Translations under genes and position numbers: made by a program | NCBI RefSeq assembly: GCF_014356525.2 | Contig: NC_052516.1 | Span: forward strand, 21,284,257-21,348,256 | Length of the DNA stretch: 64,000 nt | Source: Nilaparvata lugens | Lineage: Eukaryota; Arthropoda; Insecta; Hemiptera; Delphacidae | Reading direction: 5' to 3' | In this document: piece after piece, positions 50,301 to 55,806 of the stretch | How positions within the stretch are numbered: position 1 is the stretch's first letter | How the letters are laid out: every line of letters starts with the position of its first letter | Notes under the pieces: generated by a model | Database searches by the model: none | What the model was told of the DNA's origin: nothing | What the model saw: the letters and a program-made list of their open reading frames with translations, nothing else

Positions 50301-51064
50301 TACCATGAAGACATCCTCTAAATCTCATGGATTTCTATCGTACCGAATTTGAAATGTTCTGTCCCAAAGATTCAAACATCAGTCGCTCATATCTCAAAAA
50401 GTAATGATCGGATTTTTTTTTTCATTTTGATAGCTTGATGATATACAAATCAAAAAACTTTGAAAAATATCACGAGTAAAAAGTTTATTTTTAGCCTTTG
50501 CACAGCCTTAATTCATAACAACTCATAGACAAAATTAAATTGACATCTTGTTTTGTAATAATGGTCAGCCATTACATGATTTTCAAATTCATAGTAAAAA
50601 TTATTAATCATTCTTTATCAATAGACAATAAAAACGAGTAAAAAGCTTATTTTTAGCCTTTGCACAGCCTTAAAACTCAAGGGTCTCTTCACACTTAGCT
50701 ACGCCACGCTAGAATAACTCCTATCTCCCAATTTTAAACGCAAACTATGAATCTATCCCGTTCACAATCGTAGCTTAGATATAGCAATGGGAGATAGGAC
50801 AAATTTCAGAGTACCTAGATATAAGTAAGAAGAATTCCTAATATGGATGGAAAACTCTACTGAAGATTGACAAACTATTTCTATGATGTTCAACAAACGG
50901 TTGATTAAACGATATAAAACGATTCATTATCTTAGTGTCTCTATGGATAGTTTTATCAATTAAAACTCACCAAAGTTGGATAAACTCAAATCATTTTGCT
51001 GTGTGGTATGTTGAATAAGAGTTGCTATAGATAAAAAGGTGAGTAAATGAAATGTTTCACTCAT
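9142..51064 (-). CDS. Takeout/JHBP-family secreted binding protein (six coding exons)
   Basis: Joining exons 51064-50971, 48696-48604, 47461-47314, 36221-36085, 33895-33764 and 9296-9142 gives 759 nt in one frame: 252 residues plus stop, a normal length for the takeout/juvenile-hormone-binding family. Every intron is GT-AG and every junction phase agrees. Visible features are a hydrophobic signal peptide (about 1-21), the conserved N-terminal cysteine pair (C38, C48), the GLPELNIAPFDPFF block (63-76), the LEGAYEME block, the late NLLRGRNVL segment matching the family's NLFNG motif, and the C-terminal amphipathic helix. Family members are haemolymph or sensory-organ proteins with a long hydrophobic tunnel for juvenile hormone, odorants or lipids, and several affect feeding. 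Introns are about 2.3, 1.1, 11.1, 2.2 and 24.5 kb; the last contains a gustatory receptor on the other strand. The ligand is unknown. Confidence 0.93.
11068..11115. repeat. Perfect 18-bp hairpin with short loop
   Basis: AATATGCATGATAAACAT is followed after about 11 bases by its exact reverse complement. It is short enough to be a foldback remnant. The arm/loop sizes are smaller than usual for a microRNA precursor, so no RNA gene is claimed. Confidence 0.7.
13430..13915 (+). repeat. Dispersed repeat family, copy 1 (GAGCGAGTTCTTCAACC tail)
   Basis: Opening words GAACAAGCGTTAG..AGTTCT and a later CTTCGAACCTT match about 21085-21300 and 38790-39030. The later part with TTTATGAGCGAGTTCTTCAACC matches about 26700-26970 and 42595-42660. 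This is an interspersed element of unknown type, several copies of which are truncated differently. Confidence 0.6.
13932..14320. mobile_element. 389-bp Tc1/mariner-type MITE
   Basis: The ends are inverted repeats of about 30 bp beginning TAGTGAGG and continuing with TCACGTTAT, with TA on both sides (13930-13931 and 14321-14322), the target duplication of the Tc1/mariner superfamily. No transposase is left. A fragment of the same left end reappears at about 57105-57150 in the duplicated region upstream of takeout. Confidence 0.78.
15023..15533 (+). CDS. Gustatory receptor exon 1 (segments 1-3)
   Basis: ATG at 15023 is the first in-frame methionine (the open frame extends upstream without one). 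It encodes 170 codons plus one base and ends at donor GTAAGT. It contains the short N-terminal tail, LGIYPFHSQSPG, and three hydrophobic segments, with a charged loop KKWKKFETEY between segments 2 and 3 as in other Grs. Confidence 0.9.
15023..31141 (+). CDS. Gustatory receptor family protein (five coding exons)
   Basis: Joining 15023-15533, 19117-19562, 27731-27805, 28630-28719 and 31091-31141 gives one frame of 390 residues plus TAA, the usual length for insect gustatory receptors. Seven hydrophobic segments can be placed at about 41-64, 82-104, 138-158, 181-201, 246-272, 299-316 and 375-390. The last three introns are all phase 0, a known signature of the Gr family, and the HLWTKLFTLQ stretch before segment 5 fits the family. 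The terminal TYxxxxxQF signature is weak: the last exon has NSYICLIL. The family are ligand-gated cation channels with intracellular N-termini, sensing sugars, bitter compounds or CO2 in taste neurons. AATAAA lies at 31158-31163. The gene is nested antisense in the last takeout intron. Ligand class cannot be told; the short final exon is the least certain part. Confidence 0.88.
15655..15810 (+). mobile_element. tRNA-derived SINE fragment
   Basis: Contains RNA polymerase III-like boxes: TGGCTCGTTGG (A box) and AGTTCGAATC (B box), about 34 bases apart as in a tRNA head, followed by a non-tRNA body. It cannot fold as a full tRNA, so a SINE head is the better call. It lies in receptor intron 1. 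Confidence 0.6.
15811..18056. other. Receptor intron 1, middle part
   Basis: No exon supported. About 16534-16592 and 16919-16955 look like a diverged inverted pair around TTTGTAAACAAA and CCACTC, with a dispersed-repeat segment (about 16795-16920, see 3425-3550) between them. The rest is AT-rich with frames of no recognisable family. Confidence 0.45.
18057..18540. mobile_element. Truncated foldback element related to 49793-50630
   Basis: The left part (GTGCAAAGGCTAAAAATAAA, then the ATCAAGCTATCAAAATGAAA phrase) matches the left arm of the large palindrome at 49793. The right part (about 18357-18540) is itself a palindrome centred near 18440, with TTGAATAACTTTCTCAAAAA in one arm. The outer part of the right arm is missing, so the foldback is truncated on that side. 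Confidence 0.7.
19117..19562 (+). CDS. Gustatory receptor exon 2 (segments 4-6)
   Basis: 446 bases from acceptor TTTTCCAG to a GTATGA donor. It joins exon 1 in phase (G|GT) and ends on a codon boundary. It encodes segment 4, a polar loop with DDYYAGEECEN, then HLWTKLFTLQKHF, segment 5 and segment 6, ending NITQKM. Confidence 0.92.
19569..19622. repeat. (ATC/ATT)n trinucleotide microsatellite
   Basis: Runs of ATT and ATC units immediately after the receptor exon 2 donor site. Confidence 0.85.
19657..19676. repeat. Interstitial telomere-type repeat (CCTAA)4
   Basis: Four perfect CCTAA units, the complement of TTAGG, the telomere repeat of most insect orders. It is followed within about 70 bases by a LINE reverse-transcriptase fragment. 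Confidence 0.85.
19735..20184 (+). pseudogene. Reverse transcriptase fragment of a second LINE
   Basis: Broken frames read QFGFRPGISTNDVLFSFIDQ, VNLFKAFSH (a decayed first catalytic block), then SGVPEGSVLGPFLFLLHINY and VLYADDSKV with the catalytic Asp pair. These are consecutive RT blocks of a Jockey/I-type LINE. The strand is plus, opposite to the 3.6-8-kb element. Endonuclease and 3' end were not recognised. Confidence 0.82.
20190..21900. other. Receptor intron 2, repeat-rich, no exon seen
   Basis: About 21085-21300 is a copy of the repeat at 13430 and 38790. About 21420-21660 resembles about 28790-28930 (GTGAATTxTGTxA, TTTCTTT, TCATCATC), indicating another dispersed family. No splice-bounded frame fits a known protein. 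Confidence 0.45.
21901..24720. other. Repeat-rich stretch with LINE/Helitron-like remnants
   Basis: Contains several copies of a phrase built on ACTTGAAATTTTGCA (about 21970, 24298; also 37087 and, weaker, 27938) and ends such as ACACACAAACAGACATTC (about 23950). Such phrases are typical of 3' parts of abundant interspersed elements in insects. About 24335-24560 is less AT-rich and has no protein match I recognise. Confidence 0.45.
25079..26220 (+). mobile_element. PIF/Harbinger element, internally deleted (1142 bp)
   Basis: The left end AGGTAGGTGCACACAGATCG matches the reverse complement of the right end (AGGTAGGCGCACACAGATCG) with one mismatch. TTA flanks both sides (25076-25078 and 26221-26223). 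A transposase remnant lies inside. Both ends, the target duplication and the protein remnant agree on the superfamily. It sits in receptor intron 2 and is too decayed to move by itself. Confidence 0.88.
25287..25503 (+). pseudogene. Harbinger transposase N-terminal remnant
   Basis: Starts at an ATG with MNSSSEKEVIVV, then shifts frame near 25380 to MWIHTIVQKRIEYGEF, NHLFPDLIEDE and FRYFRVS before a stop. The W-I-H, R-x-x-x-GEF and YFR-x-S spacing matches the N-terminal part of HARBI1-like transposases. The DDE catalytic domain is absent. Confidence 0.75.
26430..26600 (+). repeat. Diverged paralogue of 31799-31990
   Basis: Shares ordered words with the 31.8-kb copy: CAGAAT-AGGATAG, a CCCATAC / TCCATACACAACTG-type segment, ATTGTTAGGTxACCTGG and GGAACAGGTGTATCTAATAA. 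Same orientation, clearly older than the exact copy at window position 1. Confidence 0.7.
26690..26970 (+). repeat. Dispersed repeat family, second copy of the 13430-13915 tail
   Basis: Shares CACATGACC, GGATTCAxATGA, TATTTATCTGTTTCCATAA and ATGAGCGAGTTCT with 13660-13915. Truncated at its left side. Confidence 0.65.
26971..27730. other. Receptor intron 2, last part
   Basis: Two neighbouring open frames at 27083-27352 and 27356-27565 have no splice support and no family resemblance. The sequence contains repeated CAATGCTCAT-type words near 27070-27110. Confidence 0.4.
27731..27805 (+). CDS. Gustatory receptor exon 3 (intracellular loop)
   Basis: 75 bases, phase 0 at both ends, between TGTTTAG and GTTTGT. 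It encodes 25 residues, IEKETKRKLLNMIRISK and ENLPCNQ, a charged helix in the place where Grs have the conserved loop between segments 6 and 7. Confidence 0.85.
27850..28357. mobile_element. Probable Helitron-like remnant with SINE head
   Basis: The right end has a CCCC / GGGG hairpin around AGTGCAAAGCA, then CTACCTGCTAA, the hairpin-plus-CTRR pattern of Helitron 3' ends. A 28-base inverted pair at about 27938-27990 (AATTTCTATGTAAAATTTC) lies inside. At 28133-28190, TAGCTTAATTAGTAG and GGGTTCGAGATC form pol III A- and B-like boxes of a tRNA-derived SINE. All of it is in receptor intron 3. No rolling-circle protein is present. Confidence 0.5.
28630..28719 (+). CDS. Gustatory receptor exon 4 (pre-TM7)
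   Basis: 90 bases, phase 0 at both ends, between TTGTTTACAG and GTAAGT, both strong sites. It encodes HISFLKCVTLTD, then RLKLHGYGKIGSHFFVK, which lines up with the family's 'ltacG.f.id..ll' stretch before segment 7. Confidence 0.85.
29449..29825 (+). repeat. Tandem array, unit about 140 bp
   Basis: The phrase GCTGTTTTTCC recurs at about 29508, 29648 and 29789, each followed by CCCGATTTTC-like and CAGACAC-CAAATC-like words. About 2.5 units. The long open frame across it (29506-29964) is a by-product of the repeat. Confidence 0.8.
30145..30610 (+). repeat. Tandem array, unit about 150 bp
   Basis: Units beginning near 30150, 30295 and 30461 share ACCCTGTACxxGGC, TTGC-AACTGACAAGATG-AGTTG-AGATTG, then CCTATTAA-TCTCTGTACC. 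A fourth, isolated piece of the unit (CTTGCAGGTCCAGCCTGCT, CATGCAGTTACAGATTGCAT) is at 31573-31625, beyond the receptor's last exon. Confidence 0.8.
31091..31141 (+). CDS. Gustatory receptor exon 5 (segment 7 and stop)
   Basis: 51 bases after a CTATTTTTGCAG acceptor, in phase 0 with exon 4. It encodes GSAVLFLFNSYICLIL then TAA. The length, hydrophobicity and Ser-Tyr position fit TM7, but the family's final Gln-Phe is missing. An AATAAA follows 16 bases after the stop codon. An alternative last exon cannot be excluded. Confidence 0.68.
   Translation, partial: GSAVLFLFNSYICLIL
31158..31163 (+). terminator. Polyadenylation signal AATAAA for the gustatory receptor
   Basis: A canonical AATAAA 16 bases after the receptor stop codon, on the same strand. 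In AT-rich DNA such a hexamer also occurs by chance. Confidence 0.55.
31795..31990 (+). repeat. Repeat whose first 100 bases recur exactly at the window start
   Basis: 31799-31898 equals window 1-100. The body continues with TTAGATCACCTGG and GGAACAGGGGTATCTAATAA, shared with the diverged copy at 26430. Confidence 0.85.
31991..33763. other. Takeout intron 5, proximal part
   Basis: No exon seen. About 32750-32851 is a probable Helitron-like 3' end: repeated GAGCGAAGC-type words, a GGGGGAGCCCCC hairpin and a terminal GACGGCTAGT. The rest is AT-rich. Confidence 0.45.
33764..33895 (-). CDS. Takeout exon 5: NLLRG block
   Basis: 132 bases with acceptor TTTTTCAG and donor GTGAGT. It encodes NYMQTTTISRP, a charged strand, then NMDLHVSNLLRGRNVL, equivalent to the family's NLFNG motif. 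The intron after it is 24.5 kb long and encloses the gustatory receptor gene. Confidence 0.92.
34637..34960 (+). repeat. Tandem repeat, unit about 158 bp, with tRNA-like B box
   Basis: Two units start near 34637 and 34795, each with TAGTTC-AA-CC, TCAATAAAACAATATA, ATTACCAATCTA and AATGAGTAGAAG. The second reads AGTTCGAACCC, a perfect pol III B-box core. The second unit is interrupted by the mariner relic, and its remainder (TTAATGTAAAGGTTGATGAT) resumes near 35230. Confidence 0.7.
34899..35226 (+). mobile_element. Mariner-type relic with terminal inverted repeats
   Basis: TATCTCAAAAGTAAGTTGCA-type ends face each other: CATCTCAAAAGTAAGTTGCA at left, and its near-complement at 35190-35215. Between them a short frame encodes the mariner N-terminal helix-turn-helix: EVRSVIRFLTRNN, ATEIHRELCSVYGENF, MVSRLRQSF. 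The catalytic domain is gone. The flanking tandem repeat gives an uninterrupted copy of the target site at about 34740-34770. Confidence 0.75.
36085..36221 (-). CDS. Takeout exon 4: central beta region
   Basis: 137 bases with acceptor TATTCCAG and donor GTAAGT. Residues read YNPELNSVRYTQ, then FPEKYLEGAYEME, matching the family's 'leG.Y.i.g' strand pair, and end in WNMTL. Phases agree with both neighbours. Confidence 0.92.
36366..37005 (+). mobile_element. Interspersed element with CTACTAGT end (Helitron-like)
   Basis: Starts GACCGAGCGTAGTGAGGTCT and ends CTGTTCACAGAACTACTAGT. The same 3' end occurs inverted at about 41938-41970. Inside, about 36655-36785 contains a direct duplication (ACTATAATACTACCCGTTC, then AACATCGAACATCTTGAAAA). 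The CTAGT terminus resembles Helitron ends, but no clear terminal hairpin was seen, so the class is tentative. Confidence 0.5.
37007..37232 (+). mobile_element. Second Helitron-like tail
   Basis: Directly after the previous element. It carries GAACTACTGGACTGATTAAC and TTGAAATTCTGCAT, and ends GAGCACGGGTTATATCTGCTAGT. A related start occurs at about 24212-24310. Confidence 0.5.
37450..37752. mobile_element. Foldback with about 135-bp arms and a tRNA-like B box in the loop
   Basis: Arms 37450-37585 and 37618-37752 are almost perfect inverted repeats (for example CTGCAGACATTGACAACAGG at left). The loop holds GGTACCGGGTTCGATTCCCG, whose GGTTCGATTCC matches the pol III B-box consensus exactly. 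A full tRNA does not fold here and no A box was found. Confidence 0.8.
38250..38311. repeat. (CT)n microsatellite, about 62 bp
   Basis: An uninterrupted CT dinucleotide run with further CT-rich sequence on both sides. Confidence 0.97.
38780..39030 (+). repeat. Dispersed repeat family, copy with GAACGAGCGTTAG start
   Basis: Matches about 21085-21300 in ordered words: CTACAATAACTTTA, GTTGATCGATCA, TTCGAACCTTTTTACAGGTC, GTTGAACAACAAAA and AGGATATAA. Confidence 0.7.
39031..43690. other. Takeout intron 3, no exon seen
   Basis: Besides the G-run cluster, about 41270-41440 matches 9530-9720, about 41450-41560 holds three diverged copies of AACAGxTGATCxAxAGAGTTT, and about 42595-42660 is a fragment of the 13900 repeat tail. 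No frame resembles a known protein. Confidence 0.45.
40320..40362 (+). repeat. G-run cluster
   Basis: Three G runs (9-11, 4 and about 11 bases) within about 40 bp. Such runs can form a G-quadruplex on the plus strand, or may contain base-call errors. Confidence 0.6.
43694..45390. mobile_element. TIR element with TAA target duplication (1697 bp, PIF/Harbinger-like)
   Basis: TAA flanks both ends (43691-43693 and 45391-45393). The ends read GGCCAGTTTCACACGG and, on the other strand, GGCCTCTTTCACACGA. Further in, about 43820-43990 and 45045-45225 are long inverted repeats with about 95% similarity, including TTTGCTCAAAGTATATGACT and TTTCGGATTTGGATTCAGCG. No transposase frame was recognised in the middle, so it is a non-autonomous derivative. 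Confidence 0.75.
46100..46368. mobile_element. 269-bp foldback element with 7-bp target duplication
   Basis: Arms of about 80 bp begin CATAGAGAAA and contain AATAGCGTAAGTAGATATCC and CAACTTTTACTGTTATCTCA. ATATTAC flanks both sides (46093-46099 and 46369-46375). The end sequence and a 7-bp duplication do not fit PIF/Harbinger or Tc1/mariner, so the superfamily is open. Confidence 0.8.
46660..47150 (-). pseudogene. LINE C-terminal fragment
   Basis: On the minus strand it reads VKKQVFKTIVMSCVTYGAEV, WTLTKRLEQRL, NYWRRCCQ and, after frame breaks, QLQWYEHLRRM and AERR, a sequence of motifs typical of the region after the reverse transcriptase in many LINEs. 5' truncation is the usual reason only this end remains. 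It lies about 160 bases from takeout exon 3, within intron 3. Confidence 0.78.
47314..47461 (-). CDS. Takeout exon 3: GLPEL block
   Basis: 148 bases, acceptor TTTCCAG and donor GTAAGT. It opens with GLPELNIAPFDPFF, a very conserved takeout stretch, and continues with the N-x-K-L-x-L-T-D-V strand and EVTKF. A LINE tail lies about 160 bases downstream in the next intron. Confidence 0.94.
48604..48696 (-). CDS. Takeout exon 2: N-terminal cysteine pair
   Basis: 93 bases between a TTTTTTCAG acceptor and a GTAAGA donor. It reads in phase from exon 1 and supplies the two cysteines ten residues apart (C38, C48) followed by an amphipathic helix ending RPWFKT, the family's usual start of the fold. It ends with one base of the next codon. 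Confidence 0.92.
49793..50630. mobile_element. Giant palindromic foldback, arms about 420 bp
   Basis: The two halves are near-perfect reverse complements centred near 50215, with almost no loop; for example GTGCAAAGGCTGAAAATAAA at left is mirrored by TTTATTTTTAGCCTTTGCAC at right. A further partial copy of the end phrase follows at 50631-50675. A truncated relative is at 18057-18540. No frame. It lies in takeout intron 1. Confidence 0.88.
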
Positions 51065-51145
51065 TTTTGCGGTAGGTAGTTATTGTATTGATTGCGGTAC
51101 AGGAACAGCAGAGTTTCTCAATGATTCCTTCCAGTCACCTCATCC
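50971..51145 (-). CDS. Takeout exon 1: 5' UTR and signal peptide
   Basis: The ATG is at 51064-51062 and 31 full codons follow, starting MSETFHLLTFLSIATLIQ, a typical secretion signal. The exon ends at 50971 with donor GTGAGT, leaving one base in the codon. An acceptor-like TTGCAG sits just above 51145 on the minus strand, so the leader may continue into a further upstream non-coding exon. If that acceptor is not used, transcription starts higher up. The coding part is 51064-50971. Confidence 0.85.
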
Positions 51146-52519
51146 CTGCAACACAGAATAATGAATTATGAGTAAAATTGCTGGTTCTCTTCATTTTCAA
51201 CAAACATAATGTAATTATTAAATTTCACGTTTTTTTCAATTCTATGTTCTTGTTCCGTTACTGCCTCATAACAATAATTCTTGAATTACATCATTATAAT
51301 AATCAACTGTATTATTTGTTATACATTGTATAACTATACCAATATGGTATGTAAAATTCTGGGCTACTAAGTGTTTCTTTTTTATAGATTGTATTTGTTT
51401 GCTTCATCCAATGAATAAATTTATAATAATAAATTTGACTATAATATCAATTTTGATATAATAATCAACTTTGACTTCTCAAGAATAAGTTATCCCTTAG
51501 GCTTCAGATTTCTTTCTTATTTTCCAATTTTTTATATCATATTACATTACACTACATATTCCAACACATTTTTTATGTGTTCTCTATAAACATTTACCTC
51601 ATTTTTCTCAAAACTCTACTATTCTTATATTCTGAATTCTATATAACAGAATTCTATATAACCAGTACTGTGAGTGAACTGATTTACCAATAATTCAAAA
51701 TTGATTAAAATTCGTATTTAGATTTATTTATTCAATTGTCAAATTTTATAAAAAATAACTAGTAGCTGGTACCGTACTCTGTAAAATAATTACTTTATTT
51801 TAGACACTACTAGTTTCGGTATTTATTTATTTAATTAAATTGAATTTTTTAATAACATTTTCATTGGAGTTTGATGAAATTAAAGAAGTAGGAGATTTCT
51901 ACTGGGGAGTTGGCAAATATTTTCCTCCAAATTTGAAATTGATTACAGGATAACATCTACTCACAAGAGCTACAAATATTATTAAAAACGCTACTCTCTA
52001 TTTCTAAATTTTATCAAAAAATCAATAATGATTAAGTTTATCTCAGTAACGTAGCAAAGAGGAATTTCAGAGTTTAATTCCTTCTAAATTACAACAAACT
52101 TAGAAATATAGCCTAATGATAGTAAATGCATTTTTTCAAAAATTTTGTTTTTCCTTTTGACAAATCACATTTGTGTTCACAATAATTACAATTCTATGTA
52201 GCCTCAATGTACCTAGAATATGTATTCTATAAATCTTCTAAGTATTCTACGTACATTGGGTAGCATATTGTATTGTGGTATGTCAAGGTTCCTTCTATAT
52301 TGGTTTCAGAACAGTACTTTTCATAACACTTTCAATAATTTCCTAATATTATTCGGTACTGTACGATTGTTTTCAGATGAAATCATATTTGAAAGAATAA
52401 TTTTGAAGATTTCGCCATGGCACGGGCAATTTTGACTCAAGGTGAGAAAATATTCCAGTATAATAATTGCTGGATTTTTGGTTCGTCTCTTGCCAAAATT
52501 CCGTTAGTATACCTACATA

Positions 52520-54526
52520 CAGTAAGATTCATCTCTGACAGCATGGGTTGAATAGGAAACATGGGTGATATTTGAAAGGAATGCTGCCAGTATAAATTGA
52601 ATCTTACTGTTAATTTCCAAAATATTATGGTCCTTGTACAAAATCAATCATGTAGTCTATAGGTATAGAGGTGGTTTGAGTTCCAAGATTATCAGATTGA
52701 AAATTGGCCATACTGTTTTCAGAATCCAAATACGTGATTTAAAAACAATCTTCAGAATGAAAATTGTTGTGTTAGGTAATCAAAGGATTGCTCTTCATAT
52801 TCACCCGTCTCTTCATCATATATTTCTGTGTACGATATCTTATAGGGCTATGGCTACCTCTCTATATTAAGACCACAATAGCTATTTTTCCACACAGAGA
52901 ATTACCTTTTATTTGTATTTTATAAACAATCTATTTCTCTTTCTAGAACACAACATTATTTGACTGTTCTAAACAACCTTATTTTTCAAGTTTCAAAAAA
53001 TAGTTTTTTTCAAATCCATCCTATTTTATTTTTTCTTAAACATTGGAATTACGGCTTCTGCTCTAACATCGTAATCTAGATCACAGGGGTGTGCCCCCTC
53101 AAGCTAATGAATGGACGCCTCCCCCCCATCCCTGAATTTAAAAAAAAACCAGAAACCAACACTCCCTTCATAAATTGGGAACCTAAATTCAAAAGTAATT
53201 TTAAATACTGCTGAAACCTCTGACCTTTTTTGTGACCACATTTAACTTTGTGCCCCCCCCCCGCCACCAGAATTTCAAGACCCTAAATTTCAAACGTCCA
53301 AACCCCCTGTGGGCACCCCTGCCTAATGAATAGAAATGATTATCTTTATTATAATTTATTACGCTTACACACTGTACCGGCAAAATTTCATTGATCAATT
53401 ATTGAGTTGTCACAATTATGAATGATATGTGGTACTTCAAATTGTCAACAATTTTTAATGAATAATGAATAAAACATATTGTATGTTTTATGACAATAAA
53501 GGATGATTTTATTTGATTTCTAATAAATCTCATTGAACCAGTACTCCCCACTGAACCAATGTTAAATTTTGACAGTTCAATGCTGAACCAATCTATTTAT
53601 TTTTATAGACAAATTCAATTAACATTTTCATTTATCCTTATAGGTTTCCCACTACACGTTCCACTAGGCAACAAGCAAGCACTTTCCACTAGACGTTGAG
53701 TATAGTAGTATATTAGGTATTAATAGTATAAATTTTTAGGCCAAAGTCAATTCTATAATAATTTTACTTTACTTAAGGCTTATATCACAGTATAGTAGTG
53801 GAATACACAATGAATAAACAAACCATAGGAAGTTGAAAACCGCATAAATCAGAAAAACTGGACCAATTTCTCCTTCCTGATCAGTAATGAGATTCACGTT
53901 AGTCTGGCAGCATTGGTTGAATGGGAAGCATTCATGTTATTAATAAGGAGTGCTGTCAATTGAATTTCAATCTCAATTTAGCAACATTGTTCATTCCTTG
54001 TTAAAATCCATTTTAAATCAGATTCAAATAAGAACTCATTGAAAATTCTCCCGGAAACCTTTCATATTATTCAACACAGTACAGGAATAAATGCATTTAT
54101 TTGCAGAATAATCAACAGGAAACTATTCAGAGTATCAGCATGGGTGAATTCGAAACCTATATATTATTCAATGAGAAATTCTGACAGTATGAAGTGAGTC
54201 TCACTGTACTGGTTTTGCATGTGTATATTATTTACTTCGTTAGAAATGCTTCTTTCAGTTAAAACTGCACTTATTTACTGGGATATATAGCTAAAAATAT
54301 CATGTGTATATACTCTTGTTATGTAGACCCGCATAATATGCAACTAGATCTTGATTATGTATTCACTTTAATCTGTCACCATTCCTAATGAATTGCAACA
54401 ATGCTCCCCATTCAATTAATACTGACAGTTTGAAGTAAATTTTCCTACTTAGATGTTCACTTCAAATTGTCAGCATTTGTTATGCGAATAACTTAAATGC
54501 CCCCATTCAATCAATGCTGACACTAG
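52520..54526. repeat. Cluster of five or six small palindromic elements
   Basis: Units at about 52520-52611, 53887-53977, 54131-54209, 54361-54445 and 54450-54526, with a looser one at 53432-53580. Each is 75-90 bp, begins with a TTCA-TT-A-TGTCAGCAT-like arm and ends with its complement (ATGCTGACAGTTTGAAGTGA-like), with a CCCATTCAA-type centre. The same set recurs in copy B. Confidence 0.75.
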
Positions 54527-54832
54527 ATTTGCGTTGCATGGTAATGAACGGTTACTTTCTCCTCAATTGATTGGAGAAATAATTTCCGACTCTTCAAGTT
54601 CATATTTCCGTATCATTTTCTGTCGTAATGAGGCTTGAAACGTGAGGTTCTTCATTCATGCATGGAGGCAAAAAGTTTAATATAAGAATATTACTATTGT
54701 GTAATACCGGTATTGATGTAACCATTTCTTATCCTGGATTCATAAAGTATGAAATGAGAGTTGAAAGCGTTGTTTTGTGTGGAATATGAATAAGAGATTA
54801 TTGACCTCTACCATAGACCAAGTAAACAGTTA

Positions 54833-55102
54833 AGCTGCGTTTACACCAAAGTTAATAACAAATGTTAATAACTTAATCCTTATAGATTCTATTAGATTGA
54901 ACATAACTTATCATACACATGATGCACATTTGTGTTTGTGAAGTTCCGTTCAGTTCCGTTATAGATTCTATTAGATTAAACATAACTTATCATACACATG
55001 ATGAACATTATGTGTTTGTCAAGTTCCGTTCAATCTGATAGAATATAATTATAAGGATTAAGTTATTAAAATGTTGTTAATAACTTTGGTGTAAATGCAG
55101 CT
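54833..55102. mobile_element. 270-bp Harbinger-type MITE (copy A)
   Basis: Ends AGCTGCGTTTACACC and GGTGTAAATGCAGCT are inverted, with TTA on both sides (54830-54832 and 55103-55105). An internal direct duplication of about 75 bp starts at TATAGATTCTATTAGATT. Its twin is at 61363-61633. Confidence 0.8.
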
Positions 55103-55432
55103 TTAGATCTATGTCTCTAGTTTGATCTAACAGGTTAGATCTATGTCTCTAGTTTGATCTAACAGCTTAGATCTGTGCCTCTACGTTGGCCATTATTTTT
55201 ATTCGATAAAAATATTTCACTTGCAATCACTGAATGATTTGTATTGATTTTTTTGGATCAATCAATTTGATGAAGTCTTCAATTTTGAAAGTTAGAGGGA
55301 AGATTATCAACGAACTTTTAAGTTTTTCCGAAATGAGGGAATTAAACTCATTAATTAAAATTCCAAATCCAAAAGAATGGTTCGTATAAATTTTTTGGAC
55401 GGAAAATTCTGTGGAAATCTAGAAGACATAAC

Positions 55433-55800
55433 GCCAGCTGCGCCCCAAGACTTAGCGCCCAGCCTAACAAATGGTGCGCGGTTCTGGATGCGCGGGTTGG
55501 GTGCCGAACCGACATCGGGGTGTGTGCAGCGGAAGCCTACGACCCTGCCTGCCCGGGGTTGACGACCGAAGGCCCCATCTAAACGAGGAAGTGGTCGAGG
55601 AGGTCCTCCCGGCGGTGATTCGGCACGACCTCGGCTAGTAGATCACCCGGTCAGCCCTCTCCGTAGCCCGGGTAAACCAGAGTGGAGACTGCAAACCATT
55701 GACTTGAGCCCCTGCCGGCCTGCTCTCGCACCAGACGGACCTGCCCGGGACCCTCGCGCGGCGTGGTATCGCACCAGTCGACGATACTAAACATCTAGCC
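55433..55800. other. GC-rich insert of unknown origin
   Basis: Composition is sharply different from the surrounding AT-rich DNA. It starts exactly where copy A ends. Short frames only; no rRNA, tRNA or protein family could be named. It could be the untranslated part of a retrotransposon or transferred/misjoined DNA. Confidence 0.6.
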
Positions 55801-55806
55801 TGCCTT

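Larger units (their letters stand above)
51171..55432. repeat. Segmental duplication, copy A (4262 bp)
   Basis: Nearly identical to 57694-61965: only a handful of substitutions and one-base indels were seen. It begins just above takeout exon 1 and ends abruptly after ATCTAGAAGACATAAC, where the GC-rich insert starts. It contains the hairpin cluster and one Harbinger-type MITE. Short frames in it occur in both copies with frame-breaking indels and do not look coding. Confidence 0.95.
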
